From positions 16,247 through 80,246 of the forward strand of contig ABYL01000017.1 of NCBI GenBank assembly GCA_000173575.1: 64,000 nucleotides of DNA, in the 5' to 3' direction. The notes beneath the pieces are model-generated. The model saw only the letters and a program-made list of their open reading frames with translations. It had not been told where the DNA came from and did no database searches. Within the stretch, counting starts at the first letter, position 1; every line of letters begins with the position of its first letter. Of this stretch, positions 29,200 through 38,129 are shown piece after piece. Source of the DNA: Burkholderia sp. H160. Lineage in GTDB: Bacteria > Pseudomonadota > Gammaproteobacteria > Burkholderiales > Burkholderiaceae. A program made the translations under genes and the position numbers.

Positions 29200-30789
29200 A
29201 TGGAAGCCCTGCAGGAAACGAGCGCGCGCGAGCCGGTCGCGCCGCCGCCCCCGCTGTTCAACTTCGCGCGGCATCTGTTCCAGTTGAACGAAGCGCGCGC
29301 GAGCAAGGTCGCCTATATCGACGACCACGGCGCGATGACCTATGGCGAGCTCGAAGACCGCGCGCGGCGCTGCGCCAGCGCACTGCGCGCGCTCGGCGTG
29401 CATCCCGAGGAGCGCGTGCTGCTCGTGATGCTCGACACCGTGTCGCTGCCGGTCGCGTTTCTCGGCGCGCTGTACGCGGGCATCGTGCCGGTCGTCGCGA
29501 ACACCTTGCTGACCGCCGCTGACTATACGTACATGCTGACGCACAGCCATGCGCGAGCGGTCATCGCTTCGGAACCGTTACTAGCGAACGTGAAGGAGGC
29601 ACTGAGCAGCATCGACGACGACGGCTGCCAGCTGATCGTCTCGCAGCCTCACGCCGCCACCGAGGCGCCGCTCGCCGCACCCCACTTCGAAACGCTGATC
29701 GACGCCGCGACACCCGCGCTCAAAGGCTGCGCAAGCAATGCGGACGACATCGCGTTCTGGCTCTATTCGTCGGGCTCGACCGGAAAGCCGAAAGGCACCG
29801 TCCACACCCACGCGAATCTGTACTGGACCGCTGAGCTGTATGCGAAGCCGGTGCTCGGCATCGTCGAAAGCGACGTGGTGTTTTCGGCGGCGAAGCTGTT
29901 CTTTGCGTATGGACTCGGCAACGCGCTGACCTTTCCGCTGTCGGTCGGCGCGACTGCGATCCTGATGGCCGAGCGCCCGACCGCCGACGCGATCTTCGCG
30001 CGCCTCGTCAAGCATCGTCCGACCGTGTTCTACGGCGTGCCGACCTTGTACGCGAACATGCTGGTGTCGCCGAATCTGCCCGCGCGCGAGGATGTCGCGA
30101 TCCGCGTGTGCGCGTCGGCGGGCGAGGCATTGCCGCGCGACGTCGGCGAACGCTTCACCGCGCACTTCGGTGCCGAGATTCTCGACGGCATCGGCTCGAC
30201 TGAAATGCTGCACATCTTCCTGTCGAATCGCGCCGGCGAAGTCGAATACGGCACGACCGGGCGTCCCGTGCCAGGCTACGAAGTCGAGTTGCGCGACGAA
30301 GCTGGGCGGCCCGTGCCCGATGGCGAAGTCGGCGATCTGTTCATCAAGGGGCCGAGTGCGGCGCTGATGTACTGGAGCAATCGCGAGAAGACGCGCGCGA
30401 CGTTTCTCGGCGAATGGATCAGAAGCGGCGACAAATATCGGCGTCTCGCGAACGGCTGCTATGTTTATTCGGGCCGCAGCGACGACATGCTGAAAGTGAG
30501 CGGACAGTACGTGTCGCCAGTCGAGGTCGAGATGGTGCTCGTCGCGCATCCGGCGGTGCTCGAAGCGGCGGTGGTCGGCGTCGATCATGGCGGGCTCGTG
30601 AAAACGCGCGCGTTCGTCGTGCTCAAGCGCGACTTCATGCCGTCCGAGATGCTCGCGGACGAACTGAAGGCCTTCGTCAAGGACCGGCTCGCGCCTCACA
30701 AGTACCCGCGCGATATCGTGTTCACCGACGATCTGCCGAAGACCGCCACCGGTAAGATTCAACGCTTCAAGCTGCGCGAACTGTCATAG
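29200..30789 (+). CDS. bclA: Benzoate-CoA ligase
   Basis: A 529-residue adenylate-forming enzyme that makes benzoyl-CoA from benzoate, ATP and CoA, the entry step of the box pathway. Motifs in order: LYSSGSTGKPKGTVHTH near residue 188 (AMP/P-loop), GIGSTEMLHIFLSN near 330, SGDKYRRLANGCYVYSGRSD near 408 with DDMLKVSGQYVSP, and the catalytic lysine in TATGKIQRFKL at the C-terminus. The length and the GSTEMLHIF substrate-pocket segment are those of benzoate-CoA ligases. The start at 29200 has GGAGGAG upstream. Confidence 0.95.
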   Translation: MEALQETSAREPVAPPPPLFNFARHLFQLNEARASKVAYIDDHGAMTYGELEDRARRCASALRALGVHPEERVLLVMLDTVSLPVAFLGALYAGIVPVVANTLLTAADYTYMLTHSHARAVIASEPLLANVKEALSSIDDDGCQLIVSQPHAATEAPLAAPHFETLIDAATPALKGCASNADDIAFWLYSSGSTGKPKGTVHTHANLYWTAELYAKPVLGIVESDVVFSAAKLFFAYGLGNALTFPLSVGATAILMAERPTADAIFARLVKHRPTVFYGVPTLYANMLVSPNLPAREDVAIRVCASAGEALPRDVGERFTAHFGAEILDGIGSTEMLHIFLSNRAGEVEYGTTGRPVPGYEVELRDEAGRPVPDGEVGDLFIKGPSAALMYWSNREKTRATFLGEWIRSGDKYRRLANGCYVYSGRSDDMLKVSGQYVSPVEVEMVLVAHPAVLEAAVVGVDHGGLVKTRAFVVLKRDFMPSEMLADELKAFVKDRLAPHKYPRDIVFTDDLPKTATGKIQRFKLRELS

Positions 30790-30800
30790 GTCATCGATAC

Positions 30801-31661
30801 ATGCAGGACCGTGCTACCGCCCCTGCCACTTCCGCCGCGAGTGGTGCCAGCCGCTTCGCCGAACTGCCGGCGACCGCGTCGCATGGGTCACTGCGCATCG
30901 AGTACCGCTGGGTCAACGAACAGCCGCACGCCCCGCAAGACGATGCGCCGATCGCGGTCTTCCTGCATGAAGGTCTCGGCTCGATCGCGATGTGGCGCGA
31001 CTGGCCGCAGACGTTGTGCGCGCGGCTCGGCATGCGCGGACTCGTCTATTCGCGGCCCGGCTATGGACTCTCGACCCCGCGTGCTCCACACGAGAAATGG
31101 CCGGTCGATTTCATGACCGCACAGGCGCGCGACATCCTCCCCGCCCTGCTCGACGCGCTCGATATCGAGCCGCGGCACCGCCAGCGCATGTGGGTGATCG
31201 GCCATAGCGACGGCGGCTCGATCGCGCTGCTGTACGCGGCGCTGTATCCCGATGCGCTCGCGGGCGCGGTCGTGATCGCACCACATGTGTTCGTCGAAGA
31301 CCTCTCGGTGCAAAGCATCGCGCAGACCAAGGAGCTTTACGAAACCACCGATCTGCGCGCGAAGCTCGCCCGCTATCATGCGGACGTCGATTCCGCGTTC
31401 TACGGCTGGAACGATATCTGGCTCGATCCGGCGTTCAGGCAGTGGTCGATCGTCGATGCGCTCGCGCCGATCCGTTGCCCGCTGCTCGCGATCCAGGGCC
31501 ACGACGACAACTACGGCACGATGGCGCAGATCGACACGATCGCCGCGCGCGTGCCGCACGCGCAACTCGTGAAGCTCGACGCATGCGGACACTCGCCGCA
31601 CCGCGACGCGCCCGCCGCGCTCAACGACGCCATCGCGGCATTCGTTCGCGCACAGCGATAA
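30801..31661 (+). CDS. Alpha/beta hydrolase of the benzoate cluster
   Basis: A 286-residue alpha/beta hydrolase. AVFLHEGLGSIAMWRDWP near residue 52 carries the HEG oxyanion segment, VIGHSDGGSIALLYA places the nucleophile at S136, IQGHDDNYGT supplies a candidate acid and DACGHSPHRDAP the histidine. It starts 12 bases after bclA, so it is co-transcribed. Similar hydrolases recur next to benzoate-CoA ligase in box clusters; a role in cleaving ring-opening products or stray CoA thioesters is inference. A weak ribosome site precedes the ATG, consistent with translational coupling. Confidence 0.87.
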   Translation: MQDRATAPATSAASGASRFAELPATASHGSLRIEYRWVNEQPHAPQDDAPIAVFLHEGLGSIAMWRDWPQTLCARLGMRGLVYSRPGYGLSTPRAPHEKWPVDFMTAQARDILPALLDALDIEPRHRQRMWVIGHSDGGSIALLYAALYPDALAGAVVIAPHVFVEDLSVQSIAQTKELYETTDLRAKLARYHADVDSAFYGWNDIWLDPAFRQWSIVDALAPIRCPLLAIQGHDDNYGTMAQIDTIAARVPHAQLVKLDACGHSPHRDAPAALNDAIAAFVRAQR

Positions 31662-31672
31662 ACGGCGCCCGC

Positions 31673-32053
31673 CTACGACTCGAAATCGAGCCCGCCGATC
31701 AACGCGACCGGCTCACCCTGCGTATGCGTGAGGAAATCGAGTTCGCGCGCCTGGGTCCAGGCATTGAGCTTGCGAGGCAGTGCGGCGAGGTATCTGGCGA
31801 AACGCGCCGCGCCCTGCTCGCCCATCAGCCTTTCTATTTCATCGCTGTCCCAGGTCAGATACAGATTCAACGGATGCGGGTAATGGCCGAGTTCTTCGAG
31901 CGGCGTCGCATGAATCCGCACGCGGGTGGGTTGTCCCTGCACGCCGCGTGGCAACACGTCCGTGCGCACCGTCTTCGGGAAGCACGCGGCGATCGCCTCG
32001 ACGATACGCGGCGCGAACTCCTGCTCGAAACGAATTGCACTTTCCGGGCGCAT
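31673..32053 (-). CDS. Conserved hypothetical protein (possibly DUF5594)
   Basis: A 126-residue soluble protein without signal peptide or membrane segment. It begins MRPESAIRFEQEFAPRIVEA and contains LEELGHYPHPLNLYLTWDSDEIERLM. It looks like a small mixed alpha/beta protein known mainly from Burkholderia and relatives (possibly family DUF5594; I am not certain). It converges with the hydrolase at 31661 and is followed downstream by no terminator I can see. Confidence 0.65.
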   Translation of the reverse strand: MRPESAIRFEQEFAPRIVEAIAACFPKTVRTDVLPRGVQGQPTRVRIHATPLEELGHYPHPLNLYLTWDSDEIERLMGEQGAARFARYLAALPRKLNAWTQARELDFLTHTQGEPVALIGGLDFES

Positions 32054-32102
32054 CGCGCATCTCCGCTGTGATTCTCATCGTGGTTCGTTCATCGTAGCAG
32101 AC

Positions 32103-33767
32103 TCAGTTTCTGGCCGGCGGGATCGCGTCCGGTTCATGCGTCACCGCCTCGCGCAACGCCTTGCGGATCACCTTGCCGGTCGCCGTCATCGGCAGGCTTT
32201 CGACGAAGCGGATCTCGCGCGGATATTCGTGCGCGGCCAGGCGCATCTTCACGTGCTGCTGGATCTCGCGCACGAGCGCATCGTCGCCGACGAAACCGGC
32301 TTTCAGCACGACGAACGCCATCACGATTTCGGTGCGCTCGCGATCGGGCACGCCCACTACAGCCGCCATCGCAACGGCCGGATGACGCAGCAGCGAATCT
32401 TCAATCGACGCCGGCCCGATCCGGTAGCCGGCGCTCGTGATCACATCGTCGCCGCGGCCGACGAAGCGAATGAAGCCGTCCGCGTCACGCGTGCCGAGAT
32501 CGCCGGTCAGCAGAAACTTGCCGCGGAATTTGTCGCGCGTTGCCGCATCGTTGCGCCAGTAGCCGAGAAACATCACCGGATCGGGCGCAGCCACCGCGAT
32601 ATCGCCGATCGCACCGGGCGGCAGTTCGTTGCCGTCGGCATCGACGATCGTGACATGATGCCCGGGCACCGCACGCCCGATCGCACCGAAACGCGGCTCG
32701 AACAGCGCCGCGCACGACGACACCACGACGTTGCACTCGGTCTGCCCGTAGAACTCGTTGATCGTCACGCCGAGCGCCTCGCGCCCCCAGCCGATCAGTT
32801 CCTCGCCGAGCGATTCGCCGCCGCTCGCGACCGATCGCAACGCAAGACGCAGATGCGCAGGCCGCTCGACGCCACGCATCATCTTCAGTGCGGTCGGTGG
32901 CAGAAACGCATGGGAGACCGCGTGACGCGCGAGCAGATCGAACGCGGCGAGGCCGTCGAATTTCGCAAAACGACGCGCGAGCACCGCAACGCCGTGATGC
33001 CATGACGGCAGCAGCACGTCGAACAGACCGCCGATCCACGCCCAGTCCGCGGGCGTCCACATCAGCGTCGCGTGCGCGGGAAAGCCCTGCTGCGACATCT
33101 CCACGCCGGGCAGATGCCCGAGCAGGACGCGATGCCCGTGCAACGCCCCCTTTGGTTTGCCGGTCGTGCCCGACGTATAGATGATGATCGCGGGATCGTC
33201 CGCGGCGGTATCGACCGGCGTGAAATCGGCGGCAGCGCCATGCAATGCCTGCCAGAACGAGCGCATCGACGCTTCCGATGCTTCGGTGTCCTGCTCGATA
33301 TCGACACTGAACACCTGCCGCAATTCGGGCAGTGCGCCGCGAATTTCATCGATCTTGTGCACGCCGGCCTGATCGGTGATCAGCGCGACCGCGCCGCTGT
33401 CGCCGAGCCGATGCTCGATCGCGTCGACGCCGAACAGTGCGAACAGCGGCACCGCGACCATGCCGGCCTTGTACGCGGCGAGATGCGCGACGGCCGTTTC
33501 GATCGATTGCGACAGGAAGATGCCGATGCGGTCGCCGCGCCGCGCGCCCGCCGCAAGCAGCGCATTGGCGAAACGGTCGGACAGCGCTTTGAGTTCGTCG
33601 AACGTATAGCGGGTCGCGCGGCCGTCGGCGTCTTCGTAGATCAGCGCGAGACGCCCCGTGCCATCGGCCCATTTGTCGCACGTGTCGACACCGATGTTGT
33701 AGCGCGGCGGAATGCGCCATGCAAAATTGACCGTGAGCGAATCGTAAGTTTCGCCGTCGAGGTTCAT
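32103..33767 (-). CDS. AMP-dependent acyl-CoA synthetase
   Basis: A 554-residue adenylate-forming synthetase. IIIYTSGTTGKPKGALHGH near residue 195 is the AMP signature, EFYGQTECNVVVSSC near 332 the A4/A5 region, GDLGTRDADGFIRFVGRGDD the hinge, and TATGKVIRKAL the catalytic lysine motif. The pattern (short N-terminus, FYGQTECN) is that of medium-chain or acetate/propionate-like synthetases of the AcsA type, not of the benzoate ligase group. The start at 33767 begins MNLDGETYDSLTVNF, with GGAGAG upstream. It stands alone on the minus strand, so its substrate must be tested. Confidence 0.9.
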   Translation of the reverse strand: MNLDGETYDSLTVNFAWRIPPRYNIGVDTCDKWADGTGRLALIYEDADGRATRYTFDELKALSDRFANALLAAGARRGDRIGIFLSQSIETAVAHLAAYKAGMVAVPLFALFGVDAIEHRLGDSGAVALITDQAGVHKIDEIRGALPELRQVFSVDIEQDTEASEASMRSFWQALHGAAADFTPVDTAADDPAIIIYTSGTTGKPKGALHGHRVLLGHLPGVEMSQQGFPAHATLMWTPADWAWIGGLFDVLLPSWHHGVAVLARRFAKFDGLAAFDLLARHAVSHAFLPPTALKMMRGVERPAHLRLALRSVASGGESLGEELIGWGREALGVTINEFYGQTECNVVVSSCAALFEPRFGAIGRAVPGHHVTIVDADGNELPPGAIGDIAVAAPDPVMFLGYWRNDAATRDKFRGKFLLTGDLGTRDADGFIRFVGRGDDVITSAGYRIGPASIEDSLLRHPAVAMAAVVGVPDRERTEIVMAFVVLKAGFVGDDALVREIQQHVKMRLAAHEYPREIRFVESLPMTATGKVIRKALREAVTHEPDAIPPARN

Positions 33768-34088
33768 CGTCTCTCCTTGATATCGCTTTTATCGTTGCAT
33801 CGCGCGGTGCATGGCCCAATGCTTGCTGCACTTGCGTGCGAGCCCGGTGTTCTTCAGTTTAGCCCACGTCCCTGTGCGACTTCGTTCGCGCATCGCGAAG
33901 CGCTGATGGATTCACCACATACGACATACTCCCGCCCAATTCCGCCGGTGCGGTGCGAAGGCCTCAACGATTCGCGACAACTCCTGTGCAATTCGAGCCC
34001 TTTACATCTGACCTGTGCCGTGCGCGTCTAGCATCGGTACAGGATCTGCGCGCATGTTGCGCCGCATGATCGCTTCACTGGATGACCT
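33768..34088. other. Intergenic region, nothing recognised
   Basis: These 321 bases separate two divergent genes. No gene, hairpin or clear promoter can be supported; the region must hold the promoters of the acyl-CoA synthetase (minus) and the glycosyltransferase (plus). Confidence 0.5.
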
Positions 34089-34955
34089 ATGCGCAAGGCA
34101 AGATTCGCATCGTTCTGGCACGGTCCAGAACTTTCACCCTATGAAATCGCGTGTCTGAATTCGTTCACGCTGTACGGCAGCGAGGTCTCGCTTTATAGCT
34201 ACGAGCCGATCGCCAATCTGCCACCCGGCGTGATCGCGAAAGACGCGACCACGATACTGCCGCGCGATTCGCTCAACGACTTCCCAATTCATGGGAAACC
34301 ATCGATGCAGCATTTCACCGATTATTTCCGCTTCGTGATGTTCACGAGGACCGATGAGATCTGGGTCGATACCGACATGCTGCTGCTACGCGATTTTGAT
34401 CTCAGCGCCAAGGGCGACCTGATCGGCCGGGAGACGTCGTCAAGCATCTGCAATGCGATGCTGCGACTCGACCCGGATCACCCGCGCCTGCACGAGTTGA
34501 TCGAACGTGTCGAAGCGATGAAAGGCACGGCACTGAAGTGGGGCGACACGGGCCCGCGTCTCTTGACCGCCGTCTACGGAGTTAAGGCTGGTCTTCCCGA
34601 AAGCCTGTTCTATCCGGTGCATTTCGACGATTACTACAAGGTGTTCCTGCCGCGCTATTTCGACGAATGCGAGGCGCTCTGCTCCGATGCGTACACGCTG
34701 CATCTGTGGAACAACCGCATCGTCAAGATGGGCCTCTACAAGCGCATCGGGCCACCGGATGGCTCGTTCCTGCGTCACGTGTTCGACCAAACCGGCGCGA
34801 GCAAGATGTTTCGCGAGTTTTATCCGGCGAGCGTGATGCAGACGATGATCGACAACGCGGTGCAGAAAGTCGGCAGCGACGAAGGTGTGCGCAAGCTGCT
34901 GCGCGTCGGTGTGCCGATGGTCACGACGGCCATCGTGCGCAAATTCGGCGTCTGA
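34089..34955 (+). CDS. GT32-like glycosyltransferase with DXD motif
   Basis: A 288-residue protein. It starts RFASFWHGPELSPYEIACLNSF, the usual beginning of DXD-containing glycosyltransferases related to Och1 and alpha-1,4-galactosyltransferases, and has TDEIWVDTDMLLLRDF with the DXD metal-sugar motif (D97-D99), then HLWNNRIVKMG near residue 210, a C-terminal family histidine region. It lacks membrane segments. Such enzymes transfer sugars to surface glycans. No other glycan gene lies nearby, and the gene uses more AT-rich codons than its neighbours, so it may be a late arrival. Confidence 0.8.
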   Translation: MRKARFASFWHGPELSPYEIACLNSFTLYGSEVSLYSYEPIANLPPGVIAKDATTILPRDSLNDFPIHGKPSMQHFTDYFRFVMFTRTDEIWVDTDMLLLRDFDLSAKGDLIGRETSSSICNAMLRLDPDHPRLHELIERVEAMKGTALKWGDTGPRLLTAVYGVKAGLPESLFYPVHFDDYYKVFLPRYFDECEALCSDAYTLHLWNNRIVKMGLYKRIGPPDGSFLRHVFDQTGASKMFREFYPASVMQTMIDNAVQKVGSDEGVRKLLRVGVPMVTTAIVRKFGV

Positions 34956-34965
34956 GTTCGCAGCG

Positions 34966-35874
34966 TCAGTTCACGCCGCCGCTGCCTGAGCTCCGCACCT
35001 GCTCCAGCATGAAGTCGATGAAGGTCGCCGCCGCGCGCGTGTGATGCCGATTCGGCATATACAGCATGTACATGTGCGTGCCGAAGATGCTGAGCCGCCA
35101 GGCATCGAGCGCGGTCAGCACGGCGCCGCGCTTCTGGTCGTCCTGCACGACGTAGTCGGGCACGAGTCCGACGCCGAGGCCAGCCAGCACCGCCTGGCGT
35201 AAAAATAGAAAGTTCTCGGAAATAATCGTTGGTTCGAGCAGTACTTCGTGACGCTCGTCGCGTAGATACGCGGCGAGCCGTAGCTGCCTGCCGATCACGG
35301 CGGCGGTAATCAGCGGCGCGGCGCGCAGGTCGTCGAGCGTGGCGGGCATGCCGTGCGTTCGCGCGAATTCGGGGGACGCGCACGCTACGTACCTGACCGG
35401 CCCCATGTCTCGCGCGACAAGGTTTTGCGGCGGCTCCGACATCACGCGCACCGCGATGTCAATCTCGTCGCGCATCAGATCCTCGACGCGGTTCTCGAAC
35501 ATCACGTCGAGCACGATGCCCGGATACAGCCGCTTGAACGCGATCAGCCAGTCGGACATCACGAGCTGACCGTAGCCGCTCGGCACGCTCAGGCGCACGC
35601 GCCCCTGCAGGCTCTGGCCGAGTGTCGTCACCGACTCGCGCGCGGCGATCAGCGCGTTGCGGATCGTGCGGCCGTGCTCGTAGAGCCGCAGACCGATCTC
35701 GGTCGGCTCGACGCGGCGCGTGGTGCGCCGCACCAACTGCAGCCCTACCGAGCGCTCGAGCTGGTTCAGGTGATAGCTGACATTCGCGCGGCTCATCTTC
35801 AGCCTGCGCGCCGCTTCGCTCAGATTGCCGGCGTCGAGGATGTCGACGAGCAGGGTCAGGGAGTTGACGTCCAT
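34966..35874 (-). CDS. LysR-family regulator of the divergent beta-oxidation operon
   Basis: A 302-residue LysR protein starting at 35874: winged HTH at residues about 5-62 (NLSEAARRLKMSRANVSYHLNQLERSVG), then an effector domain (GRVRLSVPSGYGQLVMSDWLIAF). It belongs to the CrgA/AaeR-like branch. It is divergent from the FadJ/acyl-CoA dehydrogenase operon with about 106 bases between; that gap contains several TGTCA palindromes which I take as its binding sites. The effector is probably a CoA thioester or the free acid. Confidence 0.9.
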   Translation of the reverse strand: MDVNSLTLLVDILDAGNLSEAARRLKMSRANVSYHLNQLERSVGLQLVRRTTRRVEPTEIGLRLYEHGRTIRNALIAARESVTTLGQSLQGRVRLSVPSGYGQLVMSDWLIAFKRLYPGIVLDVMFENRVEDLMRDEIDIAVRVMSEPPQNLVARDMGPVRYVACASPEFARTHGMPATLDDLRAAPLITAAVIGRQLRLAAYLRDERHEVLLEPTIISENFLFLRQAVLAGLGVGLVPDYVVQDDQKRGAVLTALDAWRLSIFGTHMYMLYMPNRHHTRAAATFIDFMLEQVRSSGSGGVN

Positions 35875-35885
35875 CGCCTTGCCTT

Positions 35886-35943
35886 TGTCAAAATAATTTT
35901 GACAGTCTGTCAATCAACCATGTCATTGTCAATGAACATTGAC
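35886..35943. promoter_or_regulatory. Array of palindromes between lysR and the FadJ-like operon
   Basis: TGTCAAAATAATTTTGACA (35886-35904) is a perfect 19-base palindrome. It is followed by GACAGTCTGTC (35901-35911), sharing four bases with it, and GTCAATGAACATTGAC (35928-35943), a perfect 16-base palindrome. All share the half site TGTCA/TGACA. This suits cooperative LysR binding at a divergent promoter. Confidence 0.7.
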
Positions 35944-35980
35944 CACTCCAGAATGAGACGATCAAACGGAGCCCCCCACC

Positions 35981-38101
35981 ATGACCCTTCCCTCCTCCAC
36001 CGACGTCGTCACGCGCGAATTGCGCGGCAAGGTGCTGCTCGTCACGATCGACCATGCGCCGGTCAACGCGCTATCCGCCGACGTGCGGCGCGGCCTGCTC
36101 GCCGCGATCGAAGCCGCCGACGCCGATCAGGCCGTGCAAGCCGTGCTGATCGTCGGCGCGGGACGCAACTTCATCGCCGGTGCCGATATTCGCGAGTTCG
36201 GCAAGCCGCCGGTGCCGCCGTCGCTGCCGGAGGTGTGCAACCGCATCGAGGCGTGCACGAAACCCGTTGTCGCGGCGATCCATGGCGCCGCGCTCGGCGG
36301 CGGCCTCGAAGTGGCGCTGGCCGCGCATTACCGGATTGCCGTCGACGGCGCGAAGCTCGGCCTGCCCGAAGTGCAGTTGGGTCTGCTGCCGGGCGCGGGC
36401 GGCACGCAGCGCACGCCGCGCCTGATCGGCGCACAGGCCGCGCTCGATCTGATACTGAGCGGCCGCCATGCGAGCGCGAAGGAAGCGCTCGCGTTCGGCA
36501 TGATCGACCGTCTCGGCGACAGCGGCGACATCCTCGCCGAAGGGCTCGCGTACGTGCACGAACTGCTTGCCGCGCATGCCCCGGTGCGCCGCACGCGCGA
36601 GGCGACTGCACTGACCGATCGCGCCGCGAGCCTCGCGGCGGTCGCAACAGCGCGCGAGGAAACGGCGAAAAAAGCGCGCGGCCTGTTCTCGCCGCTGAAA
36701 ATCGTCGACGCGGTCGAGGCCGCGATCGAACAGCCCTTTGACGAAGGCCTGAAGCTCGAACGCAAGCTGTTCCTGCAATGCCTCGACAGCCCGCAGCGCG
36801 CCGGCCTGATTCACGCGTTCTTCGCCGAGCGCGAAGTGCTAAAAGCGCCCGAAACGCGCGACGCAAAACCGCGTGCGCTGGACGCGATCGGCGTGGTCGG
36901 CGGCGGCACGATGGGCGCTGGCATCGCGGTCGCGGTGCTCGACGCCGGACTCCCCGTCACGATGATCGAGCGCGACGAAGCGTCGCTCGCGCGCGGCCGC
37001 GCGCACATCGACAAGGTCTACGACGGGTTGATCGCCAAAGGCCGGCTGACCGCCGAGAGGAAAGCCGCGATCATGGCGGGCTGGAGCGGCAGCACGTCGT
37101 ACGATGCGCTCGCTCATGTCGACCTCGTGATCGAAGCCGTGTTCGAAGACCTCGACGTCAAAAAGGCCGTTTTCGTCGAGCTCGATCGCGTCTGCAAGCC
37201 CGGTGCGGTGCTCGCGACCAACACGTCGTATCTGGACATCGACGCGATCGCGGCCAGCGTCTCGCGCCCGGCCGACGTGATTGGGCTGCACTTTTTCTCG
37301 CCCGCCAACCTCATGAAGCTGCTCGAAGTCGTGGTGCCGAAGCAGGTCAGCGCCGACGTCGTCGCGACCGCGTTCGAGCTCGCGAAGAAGCTGCGCAAGA
37401 CACCGGTGCGCGCCGGCGTGTGCGACGGTTTCATCGGCAATCGCCTGCTCGCCGTATATCGCGCCGCCGCGGACGCGCTGACGGAAGACGGTGCGTCGCC
37501 GTATCAGATCGACGCGGCGGTGCGCGCATTCGGCTTCCCGATGGGACCGTTCCAGGTGGTCGACCTCGCGGGCGGCGACATCGGCTGGGCCGCGCGCAAA
37601 CGCCGCGCGGCCACGCGCAACCCGAACGCGCGCTACGTGCAGATCGCCGACCGCCTGTGCGAGCGTGGCTGGTTCGGCCAGAAAACGGGCCGCGGATTTT
37701 ATCTGTACCCCGAAGGATCGCGCGGCGGCACGCCCGACCCCGAAGTCGAAGCGATCATCGACGCCGAGCGCAAGCGCGCGGGGATCACGCCGCGCAGCTT
37801 CAGCGACGAGGAGATCATGCGCCGCTATATGGCCGCGATGATCAACGAAGGCGCAAACGTCGTGCACGAAGGTATCGCGCTGCGCCCGCTCGACGTCGAC
37901 GTGACCCTGCTGTACGGCTATGGCTTTCCGCGTTACCGCGGCGGGCCGATGAAATACGCGGACAGTGTCGGCCTGCCGACGATTCTCGCCGACATCCGCG
38001 AGTTCGCGAAGGAAGACCCGCTGTTCTGGCGGCCGTCACCGCTGCTGATCGATCTGGTCGAGCGCGGCGTCGATTTCGCGAGCCTGAACACGGCGGCCTG
38101 A
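35981..38101 (+). CDS. Bifunctional enoyl-CoA hydratase / 3-hydroxyacyl-CoA dehydrogenase (FadJ-like)
   Basis: A 706-residue two-domain beta-oxidation enzyme. The N-terminal crotonase domain (about 1-190) has IVGAGRNFIAGADIREFG and AIHGAALGGGLEVALAAHYR, with the two catalytic glutamates in GGGLE and LPEVQLGLLPGAGG. The dehydrogenase domain starts at IGVVGGGTMGAGIAV (about 302, NAD fold) and contains HFFSPANLMKLLEVV and VCDGFIGNR. A C-terminal repeat of the dehydrogenase fold ends the protein (YGYGFPRYRGGPMKYAD). It is first in an operon with two acyl-CoA dehydrogenases (28-base gap), a set resembling pimeloyl-CoA degradation (PimF-PimC-PimD); the substrate is inferred. Confidence 0.93.
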   Translation: MTLPSSTDVVTRELRGKVLLVTIDHAPVNALSADVRRGLLAAIEAADADQAVQAVLIVGAGRNFIAGADIREFGKPPVPPSLPEVCNRIEACTKPVVAAIHGAALGGGLEVALAAHYRIAVDGAKLGLPEVQLGLLPGAGGTQRTPRLIGAQAALDLILSGRHASAKEALAFGMIDRLGDSGDILAEGLAYVHELLAAHAPVRRTREATALTDRAASLAAVATAREETAKKARGLFSPLKIVDAVEAAIEQPFDEGLKLERKLFLQCLDSPQRAGLIHAFFAEREVLKAPETRDAKPRALDAIGVVGGGTMGAGIAVAVLDAGLPVTMIERDEASLARGRAHIDKVYDGLIAKGRLTAERKAAIMAGWSGSTSYDALAHVDLVIEAVFEDLDVKKAVFVELDRVCKPGAVLATNTSYLDIDAIAASVSRPADVIGLHFFSPANLMKLLEVVVPKQVSADVVATAFELAKKLRKTPVRAGVCDGFIGNRLLAVYRAAADALTEDGASPYQIDAAVRAFGFPMGPFQVVDLAGGDIGWAARKRRAATRNPNARYVQIADRLCERGWFGQKTGRGFYLYPEGSRGGTPDPEVEAIIDAERKRAGITPRSFSDEEIMRRYMAAMINEGANVVHEGIALRPLDVDVTLLYGYGFPRYRGGPMKYADSVGLPTILADIREFAKEDPLFWRPSPLLIDLVERGVDFASLNTAA

Positions 38102-38129
38102 GCCCCACGACCCCTGACGGAACAAAGCG

